This document shows positions 44,035-56,700 of a stretch of DNA of 64,000 nt, piece after piece. The translations under genes were made by a program, and so were the position numbers. Numbering within the stretch: the first letter of the stretch is position 1; every line of letters starts with the position of its first letter. The notes under the pieces were generated by a model. It ran no database searches. It was not told the DNA's origin and was given only the letters and a program-made list of their open reading frames with translations. The DNA comes from Caenorhabditis elegans (lineage: Eukaryota; Nematoda; Chromadorea; Rhabditida; Rhabditidae), in assembly GCF_000002985.6 (NCBI RefSeq), contig NC_003280.10:14132501-14196500 (forward strand), written 5' to 3'.

Positions 44035-47000
44035 GTGATGCTAACAATTTTGAAATTAAAATACTGAAAGCTAGGAAAAAAAAACATATGCAAAACCACA
44101 ATTTGCCGAAAATTTTCAGAAATTGCCGTTTGTCCGGCAAACCGGAAATTTGCCGGTTTCCAAATTTGCCCAACTACTTTTCAATATCCCACCCCACAAG
44201 TCATTTTTCCAAGCTGTTTCATTCAAGTGCTGGTTTCTTCGGGTGACGAGAGAAAGGGGGTCGCAAAAAAGTAATTGCCGTCGGTCTCGGTCGTCCACTT
44301 TTGCTCCGTCCATCCGTCCCGTGCTCCTGGCTCCCGAGATGAACGAGAGAACACGTATCCCAAAGAGACGCAAGGATTGGTGTGTAACATCACACTGAAA
44401 ACATCCCCCCGGGCAGGAATAAGTGACCAGTGGGGCTTTTGCAAAACGTGTCATATGTACAGAAACATTACAGGAATTTCCGTGTAGCAACTCTTTTGTG
44501 CATTTTCTTCTTCCTTTTCTCTATTTGTTCGCTCATCAAGTTGATGGTTACCGTTTTGGAGGAAAAGGAGTTTCAAGTGCCCAGAAGTGAACGGCCTTTC
44601 TTCTTTTTCACTCTCTTTTGTTCTCGGGATTATCTTTTTGAGGATTAGTCATTCTTCCTCACATTCTTCACAGGTTTACTGACTTCTTTTCTAAATGGAT
44701 TTTTGGTATCTAGGATTTCATATATGTAGATACTGTATTTTATATTAGCCGAAATTGCCTGAAAAAACCAAATTTTATAATGAAATTTCTTGAAACCTTC
44801 TCAAAAAAAAGTTATGGCGGTTCAAAAGATGACCCAAAATTAGTTAAAATTTAAAAAATGTTCACCAAACCTCTTCGTCCATCGACTTTAAAATACCTAA
44901 ATCAAGTTGAAAATTCAAGATAATTTACTTGAATACCCAAAATTAGACGGTGAGTTCAAATTGATAAGTATGCCAAATTTCAAATTTAAACTAATTTTAG
45001 GTCATTTTTTGGGACGTTTTCATGAATTTTCATTATGAAATTCGGGTTTTCCAAACGATTTTGAGTCTAATAAAGCAATTTTTAAAAACTCAGCTACCCC
45101 ACCAAAAAAAAGTAGCTTATTATTTTCAGTAATTTTTAAAAATAAAAATTACCGTTTTGAACATGTGTTTTTTTTCAATAATGTTCATTTTAACTAGGTG
45201 TCAAAATATAAAAAAATAATCAAATTACCTGTACACAACTTTGTTTTTAATAGAAAAATTTAAAGAAAATCTCAGAAATTGTCTGAAAGTTGGCAGTTAA
45301 TTCAATTTTTCTTCCGATTATCCCTCGATTTTGAGCGTTTCCTTAATTGTTTAAAAATCTAATTTCAGTTTGATCAAATACTTTTTTTCAGTATTCACAC
45401 TAACATAAGCTTTGAAAAAATAATATAACTAAAACATGGTGCAATTTGACAATGTTGTAGAATTTCGTAGAATCACCACTTGTTACTAATAGTATTTTTA
45501 ATTGCGCCCCACTGACCATAAAAGTACTTAAATCAATGTATAACCGCCTAATAAAAGACCACAATATTTATTTTTAAAAAAATGTGATTTTAACCGAAAA
45601 TACCCTTTTTTTCCAAAACTTTGAACCACCATAACTTTTTTTTGAGAATTTTTCAAAATGTCTCTTTACGAAATTCGGTAGTTTTTGGTCATTTTGGGTC
45701 TAAAACAGCAAAGTCAAATTTAGCAAAATTTCGGTATTCCACCTTATAAAAAATGCTATAAAAATTATTTTTCACATTTAAAGTTTTAAAAAAAAATTAC
45801 GTTTCCACTTAAATAAAAATCATATTTATTTCAAAATCTTTCTAATAAATAAATATTTTTGTTATAATAAAGTGTTACGAAAGAATGTGCTTCTTAAAAT
45901 TTGAATGAATCTACATATTTCGCAATAGTTCTTCTTTTCAGCTAACATATTTGAGCCGCTCAATTTTTTTTCAAAAATTTTTTTAGACGTTTTAATTCAA
46001 AAAATAACTCAAAAAATATATATGCTCATAAGTTTTCCTTCTAACTCTCTTGTTACGTTAAATTTTTTTCGTTTTGCTAATTGAAATTGTCATGCCCTGA
46101 AATTTTGAAGATTTGCAAAATTACACACAATTTGGTTTTCAGGCTTCCAGTATCCGTTTCCCCAAGACTAAAATAACCTAAACGTCCCGAAATCAATCTT
46201 AATCATCTGATAGAGAGTCATTTATTGGCTGACTCATCATATTGTTTTCAAAAGAGCATCTGCTCGCCTGAAGAGCAGCTGACATGATGGTCCCTCCTCA
46301 GTTGATTTGAGTCACTTTATGTGTTACACCCATTTTTTTTCGGGTTCAGGTGTTTCGAGCTCTCTGTTCAATATTAATTTCTTCGTCATTTTGTGCCGCC
46401 TCACAATTATTGAGTAAACATGGGCTCCCGGGACGGCTTTTCCTTGAAAACTGATTGCCGGTTAGTCGGTTGGGAGGGAGAAAAAGAGATATCATGTGGA
46501 CATTGTGCCACTATGAAATGTCTTTTTCCGCCATTTATCTCATTTATTTCTCTTTTTTTTTAATTTGAAACAATTTTTTGTTTCACACTTATAACGATCT
46601 AAAACGACCGAATATCATAATAAAAAATTCTAACAAATTTTAGATTTTTCGAAATTTCCGGTCAAAGTTTTGAAAAATATGAGCGTTTGAGGAAATCCAA
46701 AGCAATGTCGCATGTTTCGACCTCCACAATGTTTTAATACAAGTAATTAAAATTAAATTAAAGTGTAAAAAATGTAGAAAAAAAAATGTGTTTGGTCGAC
46801 TTTCAAAATTATGAGTAGCCAAAACTGAGTAATTTTCATTTTTTGACAGAATTTTTGACCTTCTTTTTTTTTTGAAAAGTTTTATTTTGATATTCGGTCA
46901 TTTCGACATAATATGAGTAGTTTGAAACACATTCCTCACTGGTGGTACTACACTTTTAAGTAGAGAATAACTTTTTTCTTTTCACTTTACATAGTATTTA

Positions 47001-47764
47001 AAATATCCAAAAAATTCGTTTTTTTTTTTGAAAGAAAATAATGACTTTTCGTCTATGTTTTCTTCATCAGAACCCTTCTGAAATAACATTTTTTGATTCT
47101 AGATCCATATAGGTTCAACTTCTAAATATATTTTTTTGCTGAAAAAAACAATTCAATTTCAATTTGTGTAAATATTTGTTCCAAATCTAGTCGGCAAAAT
47201 TAATTAAAATTTCCGGCAAATTGGTGAACCGGCAAGTTGCCGATTTGCCGAATTTGCCGAAAAAACAGCATGAGAGACAATCTGAAAATCTCTCAAAAAA
47301 AGGTCAAATATATATTATCAAGTTTCCTCATATTCCTCATATTTGGCTTGATATAATGAAGATAATAAAGTCATTCTGAACAACAAATATTCGAATCCAT
47401 TTAAAAGTAAAATTCGATCCTCATTGTTTGCTTTTTTGGAAAGGGAAAATAGAAAAAAGAAACAAAAGTTACTGGATATGTATACCTTGTTTTTTTCTCC
47501 AAAAAGAAAAAGTGACTAATTTGCCATAGCCACCAACAAAACAGGTTGTCTTCCTTATGACGAGTTGAACATCTATGTACATAAATTGCCATTTGTTTAT
47601 TGCGTGGACAAGAAAAATTGTTCATAGTAAATTGTCAAATAGCTTGAATTTGAAAACCTATTTTTGAGACTAAAAAGTTTAAACTTTTGAACTTTTTGAG
47701 CTTTTTTTACTCGACTATCATTTTATGTAATTTTTTCACAAAGTTTCATATTTTTCAGCAAAAA

Positions 47765-50700
47765 ATGGCGAGTCCTGAATTAGCTGAAAAGCTGAAAAAA
47801 CGTTTGGATGGAACTGACCAAGAACCTGAAACAAATCCGCACCAAGCACCCCCGCCGGCTCCAGTAATACCACAGAAGGTTTGTGTCTTTAAAATTCCTA
47901 GAGAAAAATCTTTAAAATAACACGTTTGATCTACGATAATTGCGGGAATTTAGAAGCGTCTAGACGTAGATTTCTCAACTGATTTCGCATGGTTAAGAGT
48001 GTGCACACCGCATTTTTTTGTAGATCATATCAAGAGTGGGCGGCAAACGATTTTTTCCGGCATGTTGGCAAATCTGAAAATTGCCGGAATTTTAAAAAAA
48101 TTTGCGACAAATTGGCAAACTGCCGGAATTGAAAATTTCCGACGATTCGGTGAACCGGCAAATTGCCGATTTGCCGGAAAACCGAATCTTGCCGAAAATT
48201 TTCGGCAAATTGTGGTTTTGCACTTTTTTTTTGGAAGTTTCAGAGGTTCAATTTTTATCGGCAAAATTGTGCACATCCTTCGAATGTTCCTACATTTATT
48301 TTGAAAAGTAAGCAAATTATATGAAAATATCTAAAGAAAACGGGATAATTTTTTTCAAAAAGGCACAGTTGAAGGTGTTTCCGCCGTATAACAAGAAGTC
48401 CCTCTAAAAACTTCCGGAAAATTGATATCCGGCAAACGGCAAATTGGCAAATTGCCGGAATAGTAAATTTCCGGCAAATTGGCAATTCGCAAAAACAAAA
48501 TTTTCCGGCAAGTTTCCGAAATTGAAAATTTTCGGCAAATCGGCAAACCGGCGAATTGCCGATTTGTCAAATTTGTCGACAAAAAAGATTTGCCGAGCGT
48601 CAATCACCGCCCACCAAAATTGTTAATTCAAATTAAATTTCTCAATTTCAGATTGTTGAGAATCCATACATTCCATCTGTCGACACTTCAATAGATGACT
48701 TGATATTCAAAGCGTTGGAGAAAAAAGAAGAAAATAATAACAACAACAACAATAATAATAGCAACTCAACTACAACAACACCTTTGGAAATCAAAACTGA
48801 GCGCAACCAACAACATGAGCATACCACAATCGATCCACGTAGTCCTCCTCCAAAGAGATCAATTCTGGAATTACTAGAGCAAGAACGTCTGGAAAATGAG
48901 CTTCAACAACAAAGCGCGCCGGTTCCAAAAACGCCGGTAATGGTGATAACAAAAGGTGCATTCCCGAGAAGTGCCTCACCGAGAAGACAACAATTCGTTC
49001 GGGAGAATGAAGATGGTAATGAGCTGGAAAAACGACTGGCGGCACAGAGAATGAAGAAATACACAGAGGAAATGGAATCTCTCGTTCAGAAGCAAGTAGA
49101 CGTACTCGATCAGATTATGAGTAGTGTAAGTTTTTGTTTGGAGGTGTGCAAGTGAGAAAGAAGAAGAAAGCGACAGATTGAATAACAAATGAGACCAATT
49201 TTGCTATGCATTGAATATGTTTTGGGTTAGAAGCTTTATAGGGTTTCATTTTAGCTGAATTTTCTTTTCTATGTACTTGCAAATGATTTTATCATAAGTA
49301 TAATACGTTGAACTTGGAGAATTAAATTTGAAAATTAGTTTTAAATCTTTTTCCCAATATTTTAAGTTATGAATCGTTGAAAAAATTGATTTATTAGACT
49401 AAAAATTGTCTGAAAACACCGAATTTCATAATGAAACTTCTTGAAAACTTCTCAAAAAAAAGTTATGACGGCTCAAAAAATGACCTAAAATTAGTTAAAA
49501 TTTGAAATTTGACCAAATCTAATTTTGGGTATACATGTTTTGAGCCGCCATAACTTTTTTAAAAGAAACATTCAAGAAGTTTCATTATGAAATTTGGTGT
49601 TTTCAGACAATTTTTAGTCTCATCAAGCAATAAACGACTTATTAGAATAATTGGAAATTTGTTTTTTTTTCTTTAAAAAAGGAGAAAAATTTACTTCAGT
49701 TTCCAAAAAATAAAAAATAAATCAAGTTTCTGAAGAGATTGAATATTCAACAAATGGAAGTGTTTAATTTTGAATAAATTATTTATTTTTTTTTTTTCTC
49801 ATTGTCAGGAAAATTAAAATCTGAAATTTTGGAATAAGAACTGAATTTTAAAAAAGCGTGCAATATTATCCGAATATTTTTTAAAAAATTTTGAAATTAT
49901 GAAACAAAAATTGAATATTAAAAAAAAATAAATTGTTTAAAAATTGAATTTGATTTTTTTTTTTTTTGGAAATTTCAGAATTTCAATTTTAATTGGCAAA
50001 ATTGTACGCATCCTATGAATGTTCCTACATAAATTTTGAAAAGTAGGCAAATTCTATGAAAATATCTAAAGAAAACGGGAAAAAATTTCAACAAGGGACA
50101 GTTTGAAGGGTTTCCGTCTTTAAAAAATACGTCTAAAACCTTCCGGCAAATTGATATCTGGCAAACGGCAAATTGGCAAACCGACAAAGTGCCGGAATTG
50201 AAAATTTCCGGCAAATCGGTAAAGTGCCGGAATTGAAACTTCTGGCAAATAGGCAACCTGCCGGAATTGAACATTTCCGGCAGACTGGCAATCCAGCAAA
50301 TTGCCGGAATTGAAAATTTCCAGCAAACCGACAAAATTTCCGGACTGTATAAATTTCAATATTATGCCACAATTTCTAAATCTCTTCATTTCCAGCCACC
50401 TCCGCCACCAACTTCCCCACCACAACTTCCTCCAACTCCTCCCGCTCGAATCACAAGTGTCCGGTCCGACGAATCAATTGAAGAAGAGGAACGTCGTCGG
50501 AAGGAATCCGAAGAGACCGCTTCATTCGAAGAACTTGAAGCCGAAATTATGAGAATCTCACGAAGCCCTGTACCTCCTCCGGTTCTCTCAATTCCTCCAC
50601 CACCACCGCCGAACATTCCCCTTCCGACCATCCCTCAAGAGGTTCAGTCTCCACCATCACCTCGTCCAACAAGTGTTCCACCTCCGATCCCTAGTCCAGG

Positions 50701-53700
50701 ACCTTCAGAAGATGTGAATATGGATGAGTTGATTGAATCATTTTCTGATTCTGTGATCTTCAACAATTCAATGTCGCCACCTCCACCATTGCCCCCTCTT
50801 CGAGAGTCTTCATTGGAAACGCTTGAAGTAACTCCAGAGGATCCTGTGACAGAATCTAAAGTTGAAGCTTCTCCTACACCACTACCAAAAGCAACTGAAT
50901 CTTTAAATGAATCAAGCATTAAGGCCCTAGAAGGCCTAGAAGTTAAAGCCCTAGAAGCCCAAGAAGCTTCAGATGATCGTCCATCAGCTCCAACACCAAT
51001 CAGAGACTCATCACTTCCACCACCACCGCCACCAAAACCAGAAACACCACTGGCTATTCGCCGAGCAGGTCCAATCCCAACTCCACAACTTCTGGAGATG
51101 ATTCATCAAGAGGATTGGTAAGTGTTTTGAAACGCGGTGTCAAAGTGTCCCATTTCGGTGTGATCTACCAAAAATGCGGGAATTTAGACGCAGACTTCTC
51201 AACAGATTTCAAATGGTTAAGAGCGTTCTGACGTCACATTTTTCTCTGCAAGAAATTCCCGTATTTTTTGTAGATCACACCAAAATGGCACAGTTTGACA
51301 CCACGTGTTTTGAGCGGTTTTCAAAATTTCATCACATTTGATTTCTCTCGAGACCTCACAATTATCATAAAATACTTGTTTTTGAACATGAAATCATACA
51401 AAAATCACACCACCTACTAGATGACTCATATCTCCATTAGCCGTACAATTCTAGACGTTTCCAGCAGCATCCGCCCCTCATCGCCTACCTCTGTCTCTCA
51501 CGGCAGCCGACCACAATCTCCGGCAGTTCCCAAGGCATGTTTCAATCTTTTTTCTTCGACAATTATTTTTTGCAAACAATTCATCATCATTTTCTGTTCA
51601 TTTCAGAAACCATCCGTAACGGTCAGTCCGTTGGGATTGCTTTGTGATCCTAATTTGTCTATCGAGAAGCCGGAAGAAATGAAGACAGAAGACACAAAAC
51701 CGGTTGAGACGGCTCCAGCTCCCGTTGATGAAGCCGAGCTTAATGATGCATTGGATAGAAGGAATAAAATTAATGAAGGTTAGTTGTTGAGAATTTGGAA
51801 AAATATATCAAACAGGAAAGTTGCTGATTGTAAACTAGAACAGTCTTCTATATTTTAAAAAATATATTTATCTAGTAGAAATTCTAATACCTTCCTATTG
51901 AAAATTTGAAAATTTCCGGAAAATTGGCAAATCGGCAAATTGCCGGAATTGAAAATTTCTGGCAAGTTGCAGAAATTGAAAATTTATGGCAAATCGGCAA
52001 ATTGTCGGAATTGAACATTTTTGGCAAATCGGCAAATTGCCGGAATTGAAAATTTCTGGTCAATTGCAGAAATTGAAAATTTATGCCAAATCGGCAAGTT
52101 GCCGGAAGTGAAAGTTTCCGGCAATTTGGCGAATCCGGAGATAGCCAGAATTTAAAATTTCCGGCAAACCGGCAATTTGCCAGAATTGAAAGTTTCGGGC
52201 AAATCGGCAAACCGACAAATTGTCGGAATAGAAAATTCCCAGCAAATCGACAAACCGGCAAATTGCCCATATTTTTTTCCAAAAAAATTTCAAAAAGGCA
52301 CAGTTTTAAGTGTTTCCATTTAAAAAAAATCCCAAAAAAAATTGCCAATTTGCTCGATGCTATCAGCTTCCCCAAAATCCGCAATTGATCAGTGGCCGTC
52401 TCTACCCGTCGATTCAGATCAAGTGTATATGCAAATTTCCTATTTACTTTGCCTCCAAAACTTCCCGAGACCGCAAAAAAATATATCGCGGGCGTAAAGT
52501 GTCTAATGAAATGTCAACATATCAGTCGCGTTTTTTTTTTCGGCTCGGTCATCTCGGACATTGCCCATTTTGTTTTGAATTGACTATGGTTTTTTTTTGG
52601 AAATAAAAAAAAACTCACTAGCTTTTTCCAAAATTCATTAAGTTTACATACTTGACACCTACATACATAGGTTCTGGAAATTATTTTTAGAATTTTTATA
52701 ATTTTAATAAAATTTTGCTCAATGTTCACAAAAATTGAGGTTATTTTGGAAACATTAGAAAAAAACCAAAAAAATTCAGAAAAAATTCAAACTTTTCGAA
52801 TAATTTTTAAAAATATTTTTTTATACCGGATCCGGCAATTTGTCGGTTTGCCAAAAATTTTCAATTCCGAAAATTTGCCAATTTGCCGGAAATTTTCAAT
52901 TCCGACAATTTGCCGGAAGTTGTCGATTACGGCAATTTGCCGATTTGCCGGAATTTTTCAATTCCGACAATTTGCCGGTTTACCGGAAATTTGCAATTCC
53001 GGCAATTTGCCGATTTGTCGATTTGTCGGAAAATTTCAATTCCGGCAAATTGCCGGTTTACCGGAAATTCCAATTCCGGCAATTTGCCGATTTGCCGGAC
53101 ATTTTCAATTCCAGCAATTTGCCGATTTGCCGGAAATTTTCAACTCCAGCAAATTGCCGGTTTGCCGATTTGCCGGAAATTTTCGATTCCGACAATTTGC
53201 CGATTTGTCGATTTGCCGGAAATTTTCAATTCCGACAATTTGCCGATTTGCCGGAAATTTTCAATTCCGACAATTTGCCGATTTGCCGGAAATTTTCAAT
53301 TCCGACAATTTGCCGATTTGCCGGAAATTTTCAATTCCGACAATTTGCCGAATTGGCGATTTGTCGAAAATTTTCAATTCCGGCAATTTGTCGATTTGCC
53401 GATTTGCCGAAAATTTTCAATTCCGGCAATTTGTCGATTTGCCGATTTGTCGGAAATTGTCAATTCCGACAATTTGCCGATTTGCCGGAAAAATCGTGTG
53501 TAGATTCTTCAACTTGAAATTAAGAACACCACTTGATATGCCGACAATTTTGGCGGTTTCCGTTCCCCGCATCATAAACAATATAGGATACTACCTGCGT
53601 CTCTTCACACCGCACACTCTCTCTCCGCCTGTTGATCACCGTCAAATTGACATTACTCTTCTTTCATTTCGTCTCCAAGTTTCTTATACGTTCTACGCAT

Positions 53701-56700
53701 ATTCCACACCAGCATTAGTCATACTCTGATTCATTTCGATTTGGTTGCATGGAAAAAAAACAGTGTGAGAAACGGAAATTGAATCATTCACATGGTTGAG
53801 AAGATCATGCGCGGTTTTAGTGGTTTTTTTTTGATGTTTGAAATTTGGCATTCTTCTTATAGAACATGTTTTGTTGTGAAAATTCCAATAGTATTCGTTT
53901 TCTTTCTCTTTTCAGAATTAAAAAAAACCGGCAAATCGGCAAACCGGTAAATTGCCGGAATTTAAAATTTCCGGCAAATTGGAATTAATTCTTAGATTTC
54001 TATGTTTTTTGCCAAAAAAAATCAAAAATGCAGTTATATTTTTTCTCGTAGCGATACTGATTTCAATGAGCATTAATTTTGAAAAAAATTCTTAAAGGAG
54101 GAGTAAAATCTAAATGTTTTCTGGCTAAATTTACCCGTTTTTCTTGATTTTTTTCCATATTTGATTTAAATCACTGTTTTCCTGATAACCCGAAAAAACT
54201 GGCGGAAATTAAAAAATTGTCCTAAAAACGGCAATTTATTATATCATTAATATTTTTTTTCAGAAAATGAATTGAGAAGTTGGCAAGCGGTGTTTTAAAT
54301 CAAATATAGAAAATATAAAAAATGACGTCACTCATTTGCGCGGGAATTCAAAGTTAATTCAGCTGTTTCTATGATTTTTGAAAAATTGAGAAAATCCTAA
54401 AAATTTATAAAATTGTTCTTAATTTTTTTACAGTTATATTCGGTCAATAGGGTCTATTTTCTATCATTTAAAGCAAAAAAAAATTGGCTCTACTACATCT
54501 TTAATTTGAACTTTTCTACCATGTCCATTTTTAGCTGAGATTTCCTCTCTACCGGGATGCAAACATTACCCTCCTGTACCTCCTCCTGTCACTGCTCATT
54601 TCCTATAGTGACCCAATGACGTCATAAAATAGGGGGACCTGATGACGTCATAAAATAATGACAGGTGCACAGTTATTATGCGTGCCATGTTTCTTCGGCT
54701 GACTGCTCACATTGTGATCCAAAATCAATTTCGTTTGCGGTCAAAGTTAACTAGAAATTACTGTTTTTTTTCATGTGGTGCCAGGCTGTCCCATTACGGT
54801 TTGATCTACAAAAAATGCGGGAATTTTTTAACCAAAAAAAAGTGACGTCAGCACGTTCTTAACCTTGCGAAATCAGTTGAAAACTCTGCGTATCTTCTCC
54901 CGAATTTTTTGTGGAGCTACGTAGATCAAGCCGAACACGTGTTTTTTAAAAATTCTTCTAATGACAACTGAATTTTTTTGGATCTAGAAATGAGTAAATT
55001 TATTTAATTTTTTTGTGGATTAAAAAATAATTTTTAATTCATAATCTCAAATAGATCCCTCTTATTCTTAATATCGATTAACTGAAAATGAGTAAATTTA
55101 TCGAAAAATCTCGTGTTTATTTTTTTAAAAACTATTCAAATCTCGTGTGTTCCCGCCAAAAAACATTAGTCATCGCAAGGTCATTTACACCATTCCCACT
55201 TCTCTCTCTCTCTCTTTTCGCTGCTTACCACAACAATTTCTTAGTTCGTGTCAGTATATCTTTCGAAATTTCAGCAACATGTTTGACGAAAATTTTTCCA
55301 AGTTTGGTAAGCAAATATTTTCAAAACTGCTCTTTTGACTTTCTGAATGATAAACGTTCAGGCGAGAATGTTCCGTTGAAGATGAACAAGAAGATCTCAC
55401 TGTACGCCGAGTTCAGCGAGTTCTCACGCAAGCAGATTCAGTACTTCAGTGGCATTTTCAAGAAATACGATGAGGATCAGGATAGTTATATCGATTTCAA
55501 TGAGCTTAAACGAATGATGGAAAAGCTCGGAGAAGCGCAGACTCATATTGCGTTGAAGGAGTTGATTAAGAAGGTAATATACATTTTTAATGATTTTTGT
55601 ATTATTTGGAAAATTGAAATTCCAGGTTGATGAAGATCAAGACGGCAAAATTTCGCAGCGAGAGTTTTTCCTGATCTTCAGATTGGCGGCCAGTGGAGAA
55701 TTGTCGTGCTCGGAAGTGTTCAAGACGCTCGCAGAAAGTGTTGATGTCTCCAAGGAAGGTGTACTCGGGGCAGCAAACTTTTTCCAAGCAAAGGTATGCA
55801 GATCATCGTTTTTGTGAATTGTTCTGTAGCAAATTTTTTGAGAAAATTTATTCTTTGAAACAATTTATCATCCAGTTAACTTTAATTTTAATTTTATTTA
55901 CTGATAACGAATTTCAACCGTTTTGAAATAGCGTATTTCCCTACTTTGACGACTTATATCTCCGTTGTCTTAAGTTTTACCAAAAAATGTTCCAATACCG
56001 AAATGTAGAAAGCATTTTGCAAATATTTTTTGCCAGTTGACAATTTTCATATTAAAAATTTTTTAAATAAAAACTAAAAAATTATCAAAAAGAAAAAAGG
56101 TGGAGGTGGTTTATGTGACCGAAAATGAACTATAATGACCGAATACAACTGTCTGAAAAAAATTTTTTTTTTTAATTTTTAAGAAATGCTTCTAAAGTTT
56201 TTTTTTTGCTTTTTAAAATTTTCAAAAATCAAAAAAACGACCAAATTAAATTTGAATTCCCGCGCAAATGAGTGATGTCACTTTCTAAATTTTTGCGTTT
56301 TCTGGCTGAATTTAACACTGTTTTTCAATTTTCGAACTTTTTGAAGAAAACTGGTTAACCCGAAAAAAATTGATCTAAAAAGCGGCAATTCAAAATTTCT
56401 TTATGTATTTTTTTTTGGAAATTTTTTGAAAAATTGACAAACGGTGTTTTAAGTTTTTTTTAAATATAAAAGAAAAAATCAAGAAAAAACCTGTAAATTT
56501 AGCCAGAAAACGCGAAAATATCGGAAATAACGCCACTGGAAATTCAATTTTAATTCGACCGTTTCTTTCATTTTTGCAAAATTGAAAATATCTTTTTTTT
56601 TTAATTAGAAATTTTGAAATTTAAGCCAAATATAGAAGAAAAAATCGAGAAAAAACCTGTAATTTTAGCCGGTAAAAGCGAAAATATCGAAAATAACGTC

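Larger units (their letters stand above)
42675..47764. other. 5.1-kb intergenic region upstream of the EFHD-like gene
   Basis: No gene seen. It holds a CCGGCAA element (42905-43590), a TIR element (43594-44034), a GC-richer unique patch (44220-44420) and dispersed inverted repeats with CAAAAAAAAGTTATGGCGG (44760-45070, 45600-45700). A second unique patch lies at 46190-46480, with TGACTCA at 46230 and E-box-like CAGCTG near 46285. A short CCGGCAA remnant is at 47205-47265. The unique patches are the best regulatory candidates. Confidence 0.55.

Noticed and set aside
52722..53729. 335-aa plus-strand frame
   Set aside because: Satellite translation plus a non-conserved tail; it lies within an intron of the EFHD-like gene.
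55088..55630. 180-aa continuous frame starting at 55088
   Set aside because: It runs through an acceptor and donor at 55274 and 55307. The spliced ATG at 55279 joined to 55362 gives the proper EFHD-type N-terminus.
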